DNA of 64,000 nucleotides from Streptomyces fodineus. GTDB taxonomy: Bacteria > Actinomycetota > Actinomycetes > Streptomycetales > Streptomycetaceae. Position 1 is the stretch's first letter, and each line of letters opens with the position of its first letter. Both the position numbers and the translations under genes were made by a program. Positions 1 through 7,334 of this stretch are shown here, piece by piece. The stretch spans positions 1,426,001 through 1,490,000 of the forward strand of contig NZ_CP017248.1 in the NCBI RefSeq assembly GCF_001735805.1, read 5' to 3'. The notes beneath the pieces were generated by a model that ran no database searches, was not told the origin of the DNA, and was given only the letters and a program-made list of their open reading frames with translations.

Positions 1-29
1 GGCGAGGGCGAGCGAGCGCGGCAGGAGGA

Positions 30-51
30 GACCCGGGCCTTCAGACGGGTC
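30..51 (-). promoter_or_regulatory. Hairpin just downstream of leader peptide
   Basis: GACCCG and CGGGTC arms form a 6-bp G/C stem with a 10-nt loop, about 16 nt after the leader stop codon. The position would suit an attenuator or translation-coupled switch, but no U-tract is visible. The role is inferred only. Confidence 0.3.
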
Positions 52-66
52 AGGCCGGGGAAAAGG

Positions 67-177
67 TCAGCGGCGACAGAGCGCGGCGGACACGCGCTGG
101 AGGTCTATGTGCGGCCGGGAGTGCAGACGGACGGAGCGGTACGGCTGCGGGGCACACGGCGGGAGTATGCGGGTCAT
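67..177 (-). CDS. Leader peptide (RPHIDL..SAALC type), 36 aa
   Basis: Small ORF read leftwards. Its C-terminal half reads SRPHIDLQRVSAALCRR, matching the conserved small actinobacterial peptides usually annotated 'putative leader peptide' (pattern S-R-[RP]-H-[IV]-D-L-x-R-[VL]-x-S-A-x-C). A strong Shine-Dalgarno GGAGG lies 8 nt before the ATG. Such peptides often precede sulfur-metabolism operons in Streptomyces; a cis-regulatory role reading cysteine or translation status is my inference. The regulated gene would lie to the left, outside the window. A short GC hairpin (30-51) follows the stop by about 16 nt. The only Cys of the conserved motif is near the C-terminus. Confidence 0.75.
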   Translation of the reverse strand: MTRILPPCAPQPYRSVRLHSRPHIDLQRVSAALCRR

Positions 178-792
178 GGCCGTCACCTCCGTCCGTCGGG
201 CGCGGCGGGTCGGGTCGCCCGCCTGGTGAATCTCGTCAACACGCACAACGACCGGCCACCTTCGCTTGTTCCCGCGCCGCGGATCTTTTCGTATGTGCCG
301 CGGCGCGAGTCGGCTGTGCTTGAAAAGGCTATGACGGAGCGTCGGCGGTGGCGCCTGCCCTTCGGCGGGGGAGACGACGGCGCCTTGGGAATCACTCATG
401 GCGGGCTCCGGCTTGAGACGGTCACCCCGGGCCGGGGCACGCGAGCGCGGGCGGCGACGGCACTACGGCACGAGACGGCGACGGCCGCGCGGGGGAACCG
501 GAGGCCGGCGGGCAACGGCACACCACGGGGCGGTGTGCGTCGGATACGCGGGGGCTGGAAGGGGGCGTCGGCCCTGGCAGCGGGCAGAGCCCGGTACGGC
601 ACACAGCGCGCTGTCGACGCGGAGGAGATCGACGGCGCGGTCGGCGACGAGGAGCCCGCGTACGGCCGTACGCGGCCCTGGACGCGGCTCGCGGCCGTCC
701 TGGGGCCCCCGTTATCTTCTTCGCGGTCCTGCAAGAGGACCGCTGGCCTCCGGGCCCGGCATGGCTGGTCCCCCCTGTCGAAAGCATGACCT
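178..792. other. Non-coding or decayed stretch, no gene recognised
   Basis: No frame shows a recognisable protein. The best plus-strand candidate (ATG at 331, stop at 787-789, 152 codons) has a GAAAAGG before it but is Arg/Gly/Pro-rich, has weaker third-position GC bias than the real genes nearby, and resembles no family I know. The right end of the stretch holds the promoter and 5' region of the leftward leader peptide. It may be old sequence disrupted near the IS110 insertion. Confidence 0.4.
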
Positions 793-805
793 GGGGGGTG
801 GTGCC

Positions 806-972
806 ACCGGGCCCGAGAGGCGCCGTTGGAGACGCTGATGAGAGGTCCGACTACCGCCTGGCCCGGCGCAACGCCCGGCCGCTTGCGGGCGGCAGGTCTG
901 CATAACGTGGATGCGCGCATACGACGCCAACGCCCTGGCCAGCACCGCACGAACCCCCCTCTGGAGGATGGG
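806..972 (+). ncRNA. Candidate bridge RNA region of the IS110 element
   Basis: IS110-group recombinases use a structured RNA of roughly 150-200 nt, transcribed from the non-coding left end, with loops that pair to target and donor DNA. The space between the proposed left end and the transposase start is about that size, GC-rich and able to fold: for example 854-874 can form a GGCC/GGCC-based stem around a CAA loop with one mismatch. I cannot assign the target and donor loops without knowing the empty insertion site. The call rests on family knowledge plus size and position. Confidence 0.4.
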
Positions 973-2175
973 TTGGACGACATCGACGACGTGGGCGTCT
1001 TCCTCGGCCTGGACGTCGGCAAGAGCGCCCATCACGGGCACGGGCTGACCCCGGCCGGCAAGAAGGTCTTCGACAAGCAGCTGCCCAACAGCGAGCCGAA
1101 GCTGCGGGCCGTCTTCGACAAGCTGGCCGCGAAGTTCGGCACTGTGCTGGTGATCGTGGATCAGCCCGCCTCGATCGGAGCACTCCCGCTCACGGTCGCC
1201 CGGGCCGCCGGCTGCAAGGTCGCCTACCTGCCCGGCTTGTCCATGCGGCGGATCGCCGATCTCTACCCGGGCGAGGCGAAGACCGACGCGAAGGACGCCG
1301 CGGTGATCGCGGACGCCGCACGGACCATGCCGCACACCCTGCGCTCGTTGGAACTGACCGACGAGATCACCGCCGAGCTGACCGTGCTGGTGGGCTTCGA
1401 CCAGGATCTCGCGGCCGAGGCGACTCGCACCTCGAACCGGATACGCGGCCTGCTCACCCAGTTCCACCCCAGCCTGGAGCGCGTCCTGGGCCCGCGCCTG
1501 GACCACCCCGCCGTGACCTGGCTGCTGGAACGCTACGGATCCCCAGCCGCCCTGCGGAAAGCCGGACGCCGCAAGCTGGTTGAGGTGATCCGGCCCAAGG
1601 CTCCGCGCATGGCCCAGCGGCTGATCGACGAGGTGTTCGATGCACTCGACGAGCAGACCGTCGTGGTCCCGGGCACCGGCACCCTCGACCTGGTGATCCC
1701 GTCACTGGCCCGTTCGCTCGCGGCCGTCCACGAACAGCGACGAGCCCTGGAAGCACAGATCGGACAGCTGCTGGAGGCTCACCCTCTTTCCGCGGTCCTG
1801 ACCTCGATTCCGGGGGTCGCGGTCAGGACCGCCGCCACCTTGCTGGTCACCGTCGGCGACGGCACCAGCTTCCCCACCGCCGCCCACCTGGCCTCCTACG
1901 CCGGCCTCGCCCCGACCACCAAGTCATCGGGAACCTCGATCCACGGCGAACACGCGCCCAGAGGCGGCAACCGGCAACTCAAGCGGGCGATGTTCCTGTC
2001 CGCGTTCGCCGCCCTGCACGATCCCGCCTCCCGCACCTACTACGACCGATGCCGGGCCCGCGGGAAGACCCACACCCAGGCCCTCCTCCGTCTGGCCCGC
2101 CAGCGGATCAACGTGCTGTTCGCCATGCTCCGCGACGGCACCTTCTACGAACCCAGAACCCCACGCCTCGCTTGA
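973..2175 (+). CDS. IS110-family transposase (DEDD recombinase)
   Basis: Encodes a 400-aa recombinase that cuts and joins IS ends. The N-terminal RuvC-like domain starts with the first acidic residue in FLGLDVGK (about residue 14), followed by VDQPASIG, where many IS110 proteins have Glu, then GEAKTDAKDAAVIADAAR with the last two Asp. The C-terminal transposase domain has the SIPGV..AA.LL entry and the GLAPTTKSSG segment, where the family's nucleophilic Ser is expected. I chose TTG at 973 because GGAGG (963-967) sits 5 nt before it; GTG at 991 is the alternative. The ORF is intact, so the element may be active. Confidence 0.9.
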   Translation: MDDIDDVGVFLGLDVGKSAHHGHGLTPAGKKVFDKQLPNSEPKLRAVFDKLAAKFGTVLVIVDQPASIGALPLTVARAAGCKVAYLPGLSMRRIADLYPGEAKTDAKDAAVIADAARTMPHTLRSLELTDEITAELTVLVGFDQDLAAEATRTSNRIRGLLTQFHPSLERVLGPRLDHPAVTWLLERYGSPAALRKAGRRKLVEVIRPKAPRMAQRLIDEVFDALDEQTVVVPGTGTLDLVIPSLARSLAAVHEQRRALEAQIGQLLEAHPLSAVLTSIPGVAVRTAATLLVTVGDGTSFPTAAHLASYAGLAPTTKSSGTSIHGEHAPRGGNRQLKRAMFLSAFAALHDPASRTYYDRCRARGKTHTQALLRLARQRINVLFAMLRDGTFYEPRTPRLA

Positions 2176-2238
2176 CGAAAGACATAGAGGCACCCCCCCC
2201 GCGACGCCAGGGTCGGAGTGGACGCCGTCCGCTCGCTC

Positions 2239-3126
2239 TCACCCGCGGGAGGCGTCCCCGGCATCTGCGGCATGGCCCGCCCAGTCCAGGATCTGGACGG
2301 CGGCCCCGGCGGCCTCCAGGCCTTGGCAGCGGCCGTGGTGGCGGCGGGAGATGCCGTCGAGGTCCAGGTGGCGGCCGAACGCGGGATGCGTGGCCAGGCG
2401 GCGGGCGTAGGCCCACAGGGCGCGGTGGCCGGCGATGCGGTGCACGGCGGAGGCGTCGAGGTGGCAGCGGTGGACGGTGTCCAACTGCACCAGTGTCACC
2501 CACAGTTCGACATCGGCGGCGGTGAGCCGGTCGTCGACCAGGTAGTCCTCGCCGGTCAGCCGGTTCTCCAGCCGGCCCAGGGTGTCGAGGAGGACATCGA
2601 GGGCGGCGGCCCGCTCGGCCGGGTCGGCACCGGCCTTCCCGGCGCGCTGCGCGGCCTCCTCGATCCCCTCGGCGCACATCCGCTCGACGGCCTCGATCAC
2701 GGACTCCTGGTCGCACGGGTACAGGGCGGTGCGGCCCTCGTACGGGAAGCGGTCGAGGTCGCGCAGGATGTCGCCGGCCCGGGTACTGACGATCCGTCCG
2801 GACCAGTCGTCGCTGAGCACGGGCGCGAGGGCCGGGCCGGTGTAGTGGTGGGCGCTCGCCTCGTACAGCGGGCGCAGCGCGGAGTGGCCTCCGCCGGGAC
2901 AGTCCGGGACGGCGGGCAGGAACGTGACGGGACAGCTCCCGCCCAGGCCGAGAAGGCTGTGCGCGACCGCGAGGCGCAGCCCGTCGGGGCAGGCGGTCGA
3001 CAGGTGGAGCCGGTAGCGGTGCGGCACGGCGTAGTGGCCACTGCGCGCGTCCCGGCCGATCCGGCCCCGGAAGACGGGGGCGGTGCGGTGGACGGACGGG
3101 ACTGCGGCGAGCGGAGCGATGGACAT
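2239..3126 (-). CDS. Glutathionyl-hydroquinone reductase-like (GST superfamily, YqjG/ECM4 type)
   Basis: A 295-aa cytosolic thioredoxin-fold plus helical-domain protein. The STACPDGLR segment (about residue 45) corresponds to the active CPWAHR cysteine region of YqjG/ECM4 enzymes. Further on come the SGRIVSTRAGDILRDL strand-helix and a C-terminal helical domain with NRLTGEDYLVDDRLTAADVELWVTLVQLD, characteristic of the family. Family members remove thiol adducts from quinones; actinobacteria use mycothiol, so the true thiol partner is uncertain. A leader peptide precedes it by 63 nt, suggesting sulfur- or thiol-responsive control. The 3' end lies about 40 nt from the IS110 element's right end but looks complete. 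Confidence 0.8.
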   Translation of the reverse strand: MSIAPLAAVPSVHRTAPVFRGRIGRDARSGHYAVPHRYRLHLSTACPDGLRLAVAHSLLGLGGSCPVTFLPAVPDCPGGGHSALRPLYEASAHHYTGPALAPVLSDDWSGRIVSTRAGDILRDLDRFPYEGRTALYPCDQESVIEAVERMCAEGIEEAAQRAGKAGADPAERAAALDVLLDTLGRLENRLTGEDYLVDDRLTAADVELWVTLVQLDTVHRCHLDASAVHRIAGHRALWAYARRLATHPAFGRHLDLDGISRRHHGRCQGLEAAGAAVQILDWAGHAADAGDASRG

Positions 3127-3171
3127 GCGTCTCCCCTGGTGGTGGGCGTGCGGAGTGCGGTGTCGGCCGAT

Positions 3172-3186
3172 GGGCGCGCGGCGCCC
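3172..3186 (-). promoter_or_regulatory. GC hairpin after leader stop codon
   Basis: GGGCGC-GCG-GCGCCC is a perfect 6-bp stem with a 3-nt loop, beginning 3 nt after the leader stop and before the GST-like gene. It is well placed for attenuation or for hiding downstream signals when ribosomes stall on the leader. There is no U-tract. Confidence 0.35.
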
Positions 3187-3189
3187 GGC

Positions 3190-3312
3190 TCAGCGGGGAA
3201 GGCTGATCGCGCTGCAGACGCGCAGCAGGTCGATGTGCCGGCGGGAGGTGAGCAGGGGGGCGCACAACGGCGTGCGGCCCGCGAGGCCGGTGACCGTGTC
3301 GAGGCGCGTCAT
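3190..3312 (-). CDS. Leader peptide (SRRHIDL..VCSAIS type), 40 aa
   Basis: Small ORF ending in SRRHIDLLRVCSAISLPR, the same conserved motif as the peptide at 67-177 but with Cys moved three residues earlier (VCSAIS rather than SAALC). Two ATG codons lie in tandem (3310-3312 and 3313-3315), preceded by a purine run AGGTAGGGA that can act as ribosome site. The stop is 63 nt before the GST-like gene on the same strand. It probably controls that gene in cis; the mechanism is inferred. Confidence 0.75.
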   Translation of the reverse strand: MTRLDTVTGLAGRTPLCAPLLTSRRHIDLLRVCSAISLPR

Positions 3313-3466
3313 CATTCCCTACCTGTTCACTAGGATTCTCACTCTGGAGTGTCGATCCGGCATCCGGCGACGTCAAGGGGGCGTCCACGCCTAGGACAAG
3401 GGCTGACGCACTCGACGGCGCCGAGCCGAAAAACAACAAGCCGCCAAGGTCTCCTCAGCGCGTGCG

Positions 3467-3479
3467 CTATGTGACATAG
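3467..3479. promoter_or_regulatory. Palindromic operator overlapping -10 of hydroxyproline operon
   Basis: CTATGT-G-ACATAG is a perfect 13-bp palindrome of the TGT-N-ACA type bound by FCD-family GntR regulators. It overlaps a -10-like CATAGT (3475-3480) placed 6 nt before the GTG start at 3487, so a bound repressor would block the promoter. The reverse-strand core TATGTCACA recurs exactly at 6381-6389. The likely ligand protein is the GntR encoded at 8358-9071. Confidence 0.6.
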
Positions 3480-3486
3480 TACTGGC

Positions 3487-4656
3487 GTGGCAAAGCGACT
3501 GACCTGCGATGTCGTAGTAGTCGGCGCCGGCATGGTCGGCGCGGCCTGCGCACTGTACGCCGCACGGGCGGGCCTCGCCGTGCGGGTGGTGGACCGGGGC
3601 CCGGTGTCCGGCGGCACCACCGGCGCCGGCGAGGGCAACCTGCTCGTCTCCGACAAGGAACCCGGCCCCGAACTCGGCCTCGCCCTGCTGTCGGCCCGGC
3701 TGTGGGCGCGGCTGGGCGACGAGTTGGGTACGGCTGTCGAGTACGAACCCAAGGGCGGCCTGGTCGTCGCCTCCACTCCCGAGACGCTCACCGCCCTGCA
3801 CACGTTCGCCGAGGACCAGCGGGCGGCAGGAGTGGTGACCACACCGGTGCCCGCGGATGAACTCCCCTCCCTGGAGCCACACTTGGTCAGCGGCATGGCC
3901 GGCGGCGTGCACTATCCGCAGGACGCCCAGGTCATGCCCGCCCTCGCCGCCGCCCACCTGCTGCGCGCCTCCGGCGCCCGCCTGCACACGGGCCGGACCG
4001 TGACCGGGGTGCTGCGCACCGCCGACGGCGCGGTGGCCGGTGTCCGCACCGACCGGGGCGACCTGCACGCCCCGGCGGTGGTGAACGCGGCCGGCACCTG
4101 GGGCGGCGACCTCGCCGCGCTCGCCGGCGTCCGGCTGCCGGTACTGCCGCGGCGCGGCTTCGTCCTGGTCACCGAGCCGCTGCCACGGCTGGTCCGGCAC
4201 AAGGTGTACGCCGCGGACTACGTGGCCGACGTCGCGAGCGACTCGGCGGCCCTGCGCACCTCGCCGGTGGTGGAGGGCACGGCCGCCGGTCCGGTGCTGA
4301 TCGGCGCGAGCCGGGAGCGGGTCGGCTTCGACCGCTCGCTGTCGCTTCCGGCCGTACGGGCGCTCGCGGCCGGCGCGATCGGCCTGTTCCCCTTCCTGGA
4401 GCGGGTGCGCGCCCTGCGGACGTACGCGGGCTTCCGGCCGTATCTGCCCGACCACCTTCCGGCGATCGGCCCCGACCCCCGCACGCCGGGGCTGTACCAC
4501 GCCTGCGGTCACGAGGGCGCCGGCATCGGACTGGCCACCGGCACCGGGCAGCTGATCGCCCAGGCGCTCACCGGCAAGACACCGGAGCTGGACCTCACGC
4601 CGTTCCGGCCGGAGCGGTTCGAGGGCTACGACACCGACGGAGGCGACACGCCGTGA
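3487..4656 (+). CDS. FAD-dependent D-hydroxyproline dehydrogenase, DAO-type subunit
   Basis: A 389-aa D-amino-acid-oxidase-fold protein (PF01266 type) with the N-terminal dinucleotide motif VVVVGAGMVGAACAL (about residues 9-23) and a C-terminal FAD-contact segment HACGHEGAGIGLATGTGQLIAQ. It oxidises D-hydroxyproline or a related imino acid and passes electrons through its two partners. It overlaps the next gene by a GTGA junction, implying coupled translation. Context with epimerase and deaminase supports hydroxyproline use rather than sarcosine. The GTG start has no ribosome site and sits 6 nt after a -10 box, so the mRNA is probably leaderless. Confidence 0.82.
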   Translation: MAKRLTCDVVVVGAGMVGAACALYAARAGLAVRVVDRGPVSGGTTGAGEGNLLVSDKEPGPELGLALLSARLWARLGDELGTAVEYEPKGGLVVASTPETLTALHTFAEDQRAAGVVTTPVPADELPSLEPHLVSGMAGGVHYPQDAQVMPALAAAHLLRASGARLHTGRTVTGVLRTADGAVAGVRTDRGDLHAPAVVNAAGTWGGDLAALAGVRLPVLPRRGFVLVTEPLPRLVRHKVYAADYVADVASDSAALRTSPVVEGTAAGPVLIGASRERVGFDRSLSLPAVRALAAGAIGLFPFLERVRALRTYAGFRPYLPDHLPAIGPDPRTPGLYHACGHEGAGIGLATGTGQLIAQALTGKTPELDLTPFRPERFEGYDTDGGDTP

Positions 4657-4955
4657 ATCCCCTGGAGTTGGCCCGGGCTCGGCCGGGCGAGGCCTTCACC
4701 GTCACCTTCGACGGCCGGCCCCTCCCGGCTCTGCCCGGGCAGACGGTCGCGGCGGCGCTGTGGGCGGCGGGCGTCACCGCCTGGCGCACCACCCGCGGCA
4801 CCGGCCGGCCCCGCGGGGTGTTCTGCGGGATCGGGGTGTGCTTCGACTGCCTCGTGACCGTCAACGGCCGTGCGAACCAACGGGCTTGCCTGGTGCCGGT
4901 GCACCCGGGCGATGTGATCCGCACTCAGGAGGGGACGGGCCGGGACGATGACTGA
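4653..4955 (+). CDS. (2Fe-2S)-binding small subunit of dehydrogenase (HcnA-like)
   Basis: A 100-aa ferredoxin-fold protein equivalent to the N-terminal domain of sarcosine oxidase alpha or HcnA. Four cysteines, C58, C63, C66 and C79, form the C-x4-C-x2-C-x12-C [2Fe-2S] pattern within CGIGVCFDCLVTVNG. It relays electrons between the flavin subunits. It starts with GTG overlapping the upstream stop (GTGA) and overlaps the next gene by 8 nt, so the three subunits are made together. Confidence 0.85.
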   Translation: MNPLELARARPGEAFTVTFDGRPLPALPGQTVAAALWAAGVTAWRTTRGTGRPRGVFCGIGVCFDCLVTVNGRANQRACLVPVHPGDVIRTQEGTGRDDD

Positions 4956-6336
4956 GCGAGCTCATCTGGCCGTCGTCGGGGCGGGCCCGGCGGGACTCGC
5001 CGGGGCACTGGCGGCGGCCGCCCGGGGCGTCCGGGTCACCCTCGTCGACGCGGCCGAGCAGGCGGGCGGCCAGTTCTACCGGCAGCCCGCCCGAGCCCTC
5101 GGCGCCCGCCGCGCCGAGGCCCTGCACCACCAGTGGCATACCTGGGAGCGACTGCGGGACGGCCTCGACCGGCACATCGCCGCCGGGCGCATCACCCACC
5201 GGACGGGACATCATGTCTGGTGCGTGCAGCGGGAGTCCGGCTCCTTCGCGGTGCACGCGCTGCGCGGTTGCGCACAGGAGGAAGGAGTCACCGTCCGCGC
5301 CGACGCCGTACTGCTCGCCACCGGCGGCTACGAGTGTGTGCTGCCCTTCCCGGGCTGGACGCTCCCCGGTGTCGTCACGGCGGGCGGGGCGCAGGCCATG
5401 CTCAAGGGCGGACTGGTGCTGCCCGGCCGTACGGTCGTGGTCGCCGGCACCGGACCGCTGCTGCTGCCGGTGGCCACGGGACTCGCCGCGGCCGGAGCGC
5501 GGGTGGCCGCGCTGGTCGAGTCCGCCGGTCCCAGGGCCCTGCTGCGCCGCGCGCCGGCCCTCGCCGCCGAGCCCGGCAAGCTCGCCGAAGGCGCCTGGTA
5601 CGCGGGACAGTTGCTGCGCCACAGGGTCCGCACGCTGTCCCGGCACACCGTGGTGGAGGCGCACGGCACCGAACGGCTGGAGGCGGTGACGGTCGCCGCC
5701 CTGGGGAGGGACGAGCGGATCAGGCCCGGCAGCGCGCGCCGCATCCCCTGTGACACCCTCGCCGTCGGACAGGGCATGCTGGCGCACACCGACCTCGCCG
5801 AGACCCTCGGCTGCACCCTGACCGGCGAGAACGTACGGGTCGACGACGAGCAGCGCACCGACGTGCCCGGCGTCTGGGCCGCCGGGGAGACCACCGGTAT
5901 CGGCGGCGCGGCCCTCGCGCTCGCCGAGGGCCACATCGCCGGCCGCTCGATCGCGGCCCGCCTGCACGGCACCGCCCCCGACCCGCGGTCGTGGGCGTCG
6001 GCCGCCCGGGCCAGGACCCGGCTGCGGAGGTTCTTCGCGGCCCTCGAGACGGTGTACGCGCCGCCCGCGGGCTGGGCGGACCGGATCACCGACGACACGG
6101 TGGTGTGCCGGTGCGAGGAGGTCACCGCCGGCCAGGTCCGTACGGCCGCCGACGCGCTCGGCGCGGGTGATCTGCGCACCGTGAAGCTGCTCACGCGGGC
6201 CGGGATGGGCTGGTGCCAGGGCCGGATGTGTGCGCCCGCGGTGGCCGGCCTGACCGGATGCCCGCTCGAGCCGGGACGCCGCCCGTTCGCCCGGCCGGTC
6301 CCGCTCGGCGTCCTGGCCGCGCTGCCGGAGGACTGA
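4948..6336 (+). CDS. FAD/NAD(P)-binding dehydrogenase subunit with BFD-like [2Fe-2S] domain (HcnB-like)
   Basis: A 462-aa pyridine-nucleotide-disulfide-oxidoreductase-fold protein. The N-terminal VVGAGPAGLAGALAAAARG binds FAD; a second nucleotide motif VVVAGTGPLLLPVATGLAAAG lies near residue 165. The C-terminus carries a BFD-like cluster domain: VVCRCEEVTAGQ followed by GWCQGRMCAPAV, giving C-x-C and C-x4-C. With the two preceding genes it forms the heterotrimeric dehydrogenase type known for D-hydroxyproline (LhpBEF type in pseudomonads). A typical final subunit at full length. Confidence 0.85.
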   Translation: MTERAHLAVVGAGPAGLAGALAAAARGVRVTLVDAAEQAGGQFYRQPARALGARRAEALHHQWHTWERLRDGLDRHIAAGRITHRTGHHVWCVQRESGSFAVHALRGCAQEEGVTVRADAVLLATGGYECVLPFPGWTLPGVVTAGGAQAMLKGGLVLPGRTVVVAGTGPLLLPVATGLAAAGARVAALVESAGPRALLRRAPALAAEPGKLAEGAWYAGQLLRHRVRTLSRHTVVEAHGTERLEAVTVAALGRDERIRPGSARRIPCDTLAVGQGMLAHTDLAETLGCTLTGENVRVDDEQRTDVPGVWAAGETTGIGGAALALAEGHIAGRSIAARLHGTAPDPRSWASAARARTRLRRFFAALETVYAPPAGWADRITDDTVVCRCEEVTAGQVRTAADALGAGDLRTVKLLTRAGMGWCQGRMCAPAVAGLTGCPLEPGRRPFARPVPLGVLAALPED

Positions 6337-6380
6337 TCACCCGGACCGGGACCCTGTCCATAGGTCACCGCACACAGTAA

Positions 6381-6389
6381 TATGTCACA
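6381..6389. promoter_or_regulatory. Second copy of the GntR operator core
   Basis: TATGTCACA matches 9/9 the reverse complement of the palindrome at 3467-3479 and lies between the dehydrogenase genes and the deaminase gene, 20 nt before its ATG. This suggests a second regulated promoter inside the cluster. Confidence 0.5.
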
Positions 6390-6409
6390 CCTCATTGGAG
6401 GATTCCCGC

Positions 6410-7306
6410 ATGACCCAGTCACCGAACCGCCCCTGGCACGGCGTCCTCGTCGCCACCGCCCTCCCCCTGCGCGAGGACCTCTCGATCGACTACGACCGCT
6501 ATGCCGAGCACTGCTCCTGGCTGGTCGCGAACGGCTGCGACGGCGTCGTACCGAACGGCTCGCTCGGCGAGTACCAGGTACTCACCCCCGACGAGCGCGC
6601 CCGGGTGGTGGGGGCGGCCGTGGCGGCGATCGGCGGCGATCGGGTGATGCCGGGCGTCGCGGCGTACGGCTCGGCCGAGGCCCGGCGCTGGGCCGAGCAG
6701 GCGGGCGAGGCGGGCTGTGCGTCGGTGATGCTGCTGCCGCCCAACGCCTACCGCGCCGACGAGCGTTCCGTCCTCGCCCACTACGCCGAGGTCGCCCGTG
6801 CGGGCCTGCCGGTGGTGGCGTACAACAACCCGATCGACACCAAGGTCGACCTGGCGCCCGAACTCCTCGCCCGGCTGCACGGCGAGGGCCACATCCACGG
6901 CGTCAAGGAGTTCTCCGGCGACGTCCGCCGCGCCTACCGCATCGCCGAACTCGCCCCGGAACTCGACCTGTTGATCGGCGCCGACGACGTCCTGCTGGAG
7001 CTGGCGGTGGCGGGCGCCAAGGGCTGGGTGGCCGGCTACCCCAACGCGCTGCCCGCGGCCTCGGCGGAGCTGTACCGTGCCGCGGCGGCCGGAGACCTCA
7101 GCACCGCACTCCCCCTGTACCGGCAGCTCCACCCGCTGCTGCGCTGGGACTCGCGGGTGGAGTTCGTGCAGGCGATCAAACTGTCCATGGACGTCGTCGG
7201 CCGGTACGGCGGCCCGGTCCGCCCCCCGCGCGTGCCACTGACGCCCGAGCAGGAGGCACAGGTCCGCGCCGCCACCGAGAAGGCCGTAGCCGCCGGGCTC
7301 GCCTGA
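6410..7306 (+). CDS. 1-pyrroline-4-hydroxy-2-carboxylate deaminase (DHDPS/NAL family)
   Basis: A 298-aa TIM-barrel class I aldolase-fold enzyme. Visible family landmarks: GVVPNGSLGEYQVLTPDER (residues 45-63, the GTTGE region), Tyr138 in VVAYNNP and the Schiff-base Lys166 in HGVKEFSGD. In hydroxyproline breakdown this family deaminates the dehydrogenase product to 2-oxoglutarate semialdehyde. Start ATG chosen because GGAGG (6397-6401) is 8 nt upstream. Dihydrodipicolinate synthase itself is unlikely given its neighbours. Confidence 0.82.
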   Translation: MTQSPNRPWHGVLVATALPLREDLSIDYDRYAEHCSWLVANGCDGVVPNGSLGEYQVLTPDERARVVGAAVAAIGGDRVMPGVAAYGSAEARRWAEQAGEAGCASVMLLPPNAYRADERSVLAHYAEVARAGLPVVAYNNPIDTKVDLAPELLARLHGEGHIHGVKEFSGDVRRAYRIAELAPELDLLIGADDVLLELAVAGAKGWVAGYPNALPAASAELYRAAAAGDLSTALPLYRQLHPLLRWDSRVEFVQAIKLSMDVVGRYGGPVRPPRVPLTPEQEAQVRAATEKAVAAGLA

Positions 7307-7334
7307 GCTCGCACTCGCACGAAGGAGTCGGAAC

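Larger units (their letters stand above)
793..2200 (+). mobile_element. IS110-family insertion sequence (approximate limits)
   Basis: The element contains one DEDD-type transposase gene and about 180 nt of non-coding sequence before it. IS110 elements lack long terminal inverted repeats, so the ends are uncertain. I placed them at an imperfect inverted pair: GGGGGGTGGTGCC at 793-805 and GGCACCCCCCCC at 2189-2200. The resulting 1.4 kb is normal for the family. The short right flank and long left flank fit the IS110 subgroup, in which the guide RNA lies in the left end, rather than IS1111. The element sits between the leader-peptide region and the GST-like gene without visibly breaking either. 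Confidence 0.55.

Noticed and set aside
331..789. 152-codon plus-strand ORF with GAAAAGG upstream
   Set aside because: Composition is Arg/Gly/Pro-rich, third-position GC bias is weaker than in neighbouring genes and no family is recognised, so I treated it as spurious.
2108..3439. 443-codon minus-strand frame across the GST-like gene
   Set aside because: It is out of frame with the GST-like protein, whose motifs are only readable in the frame ending at 2239.
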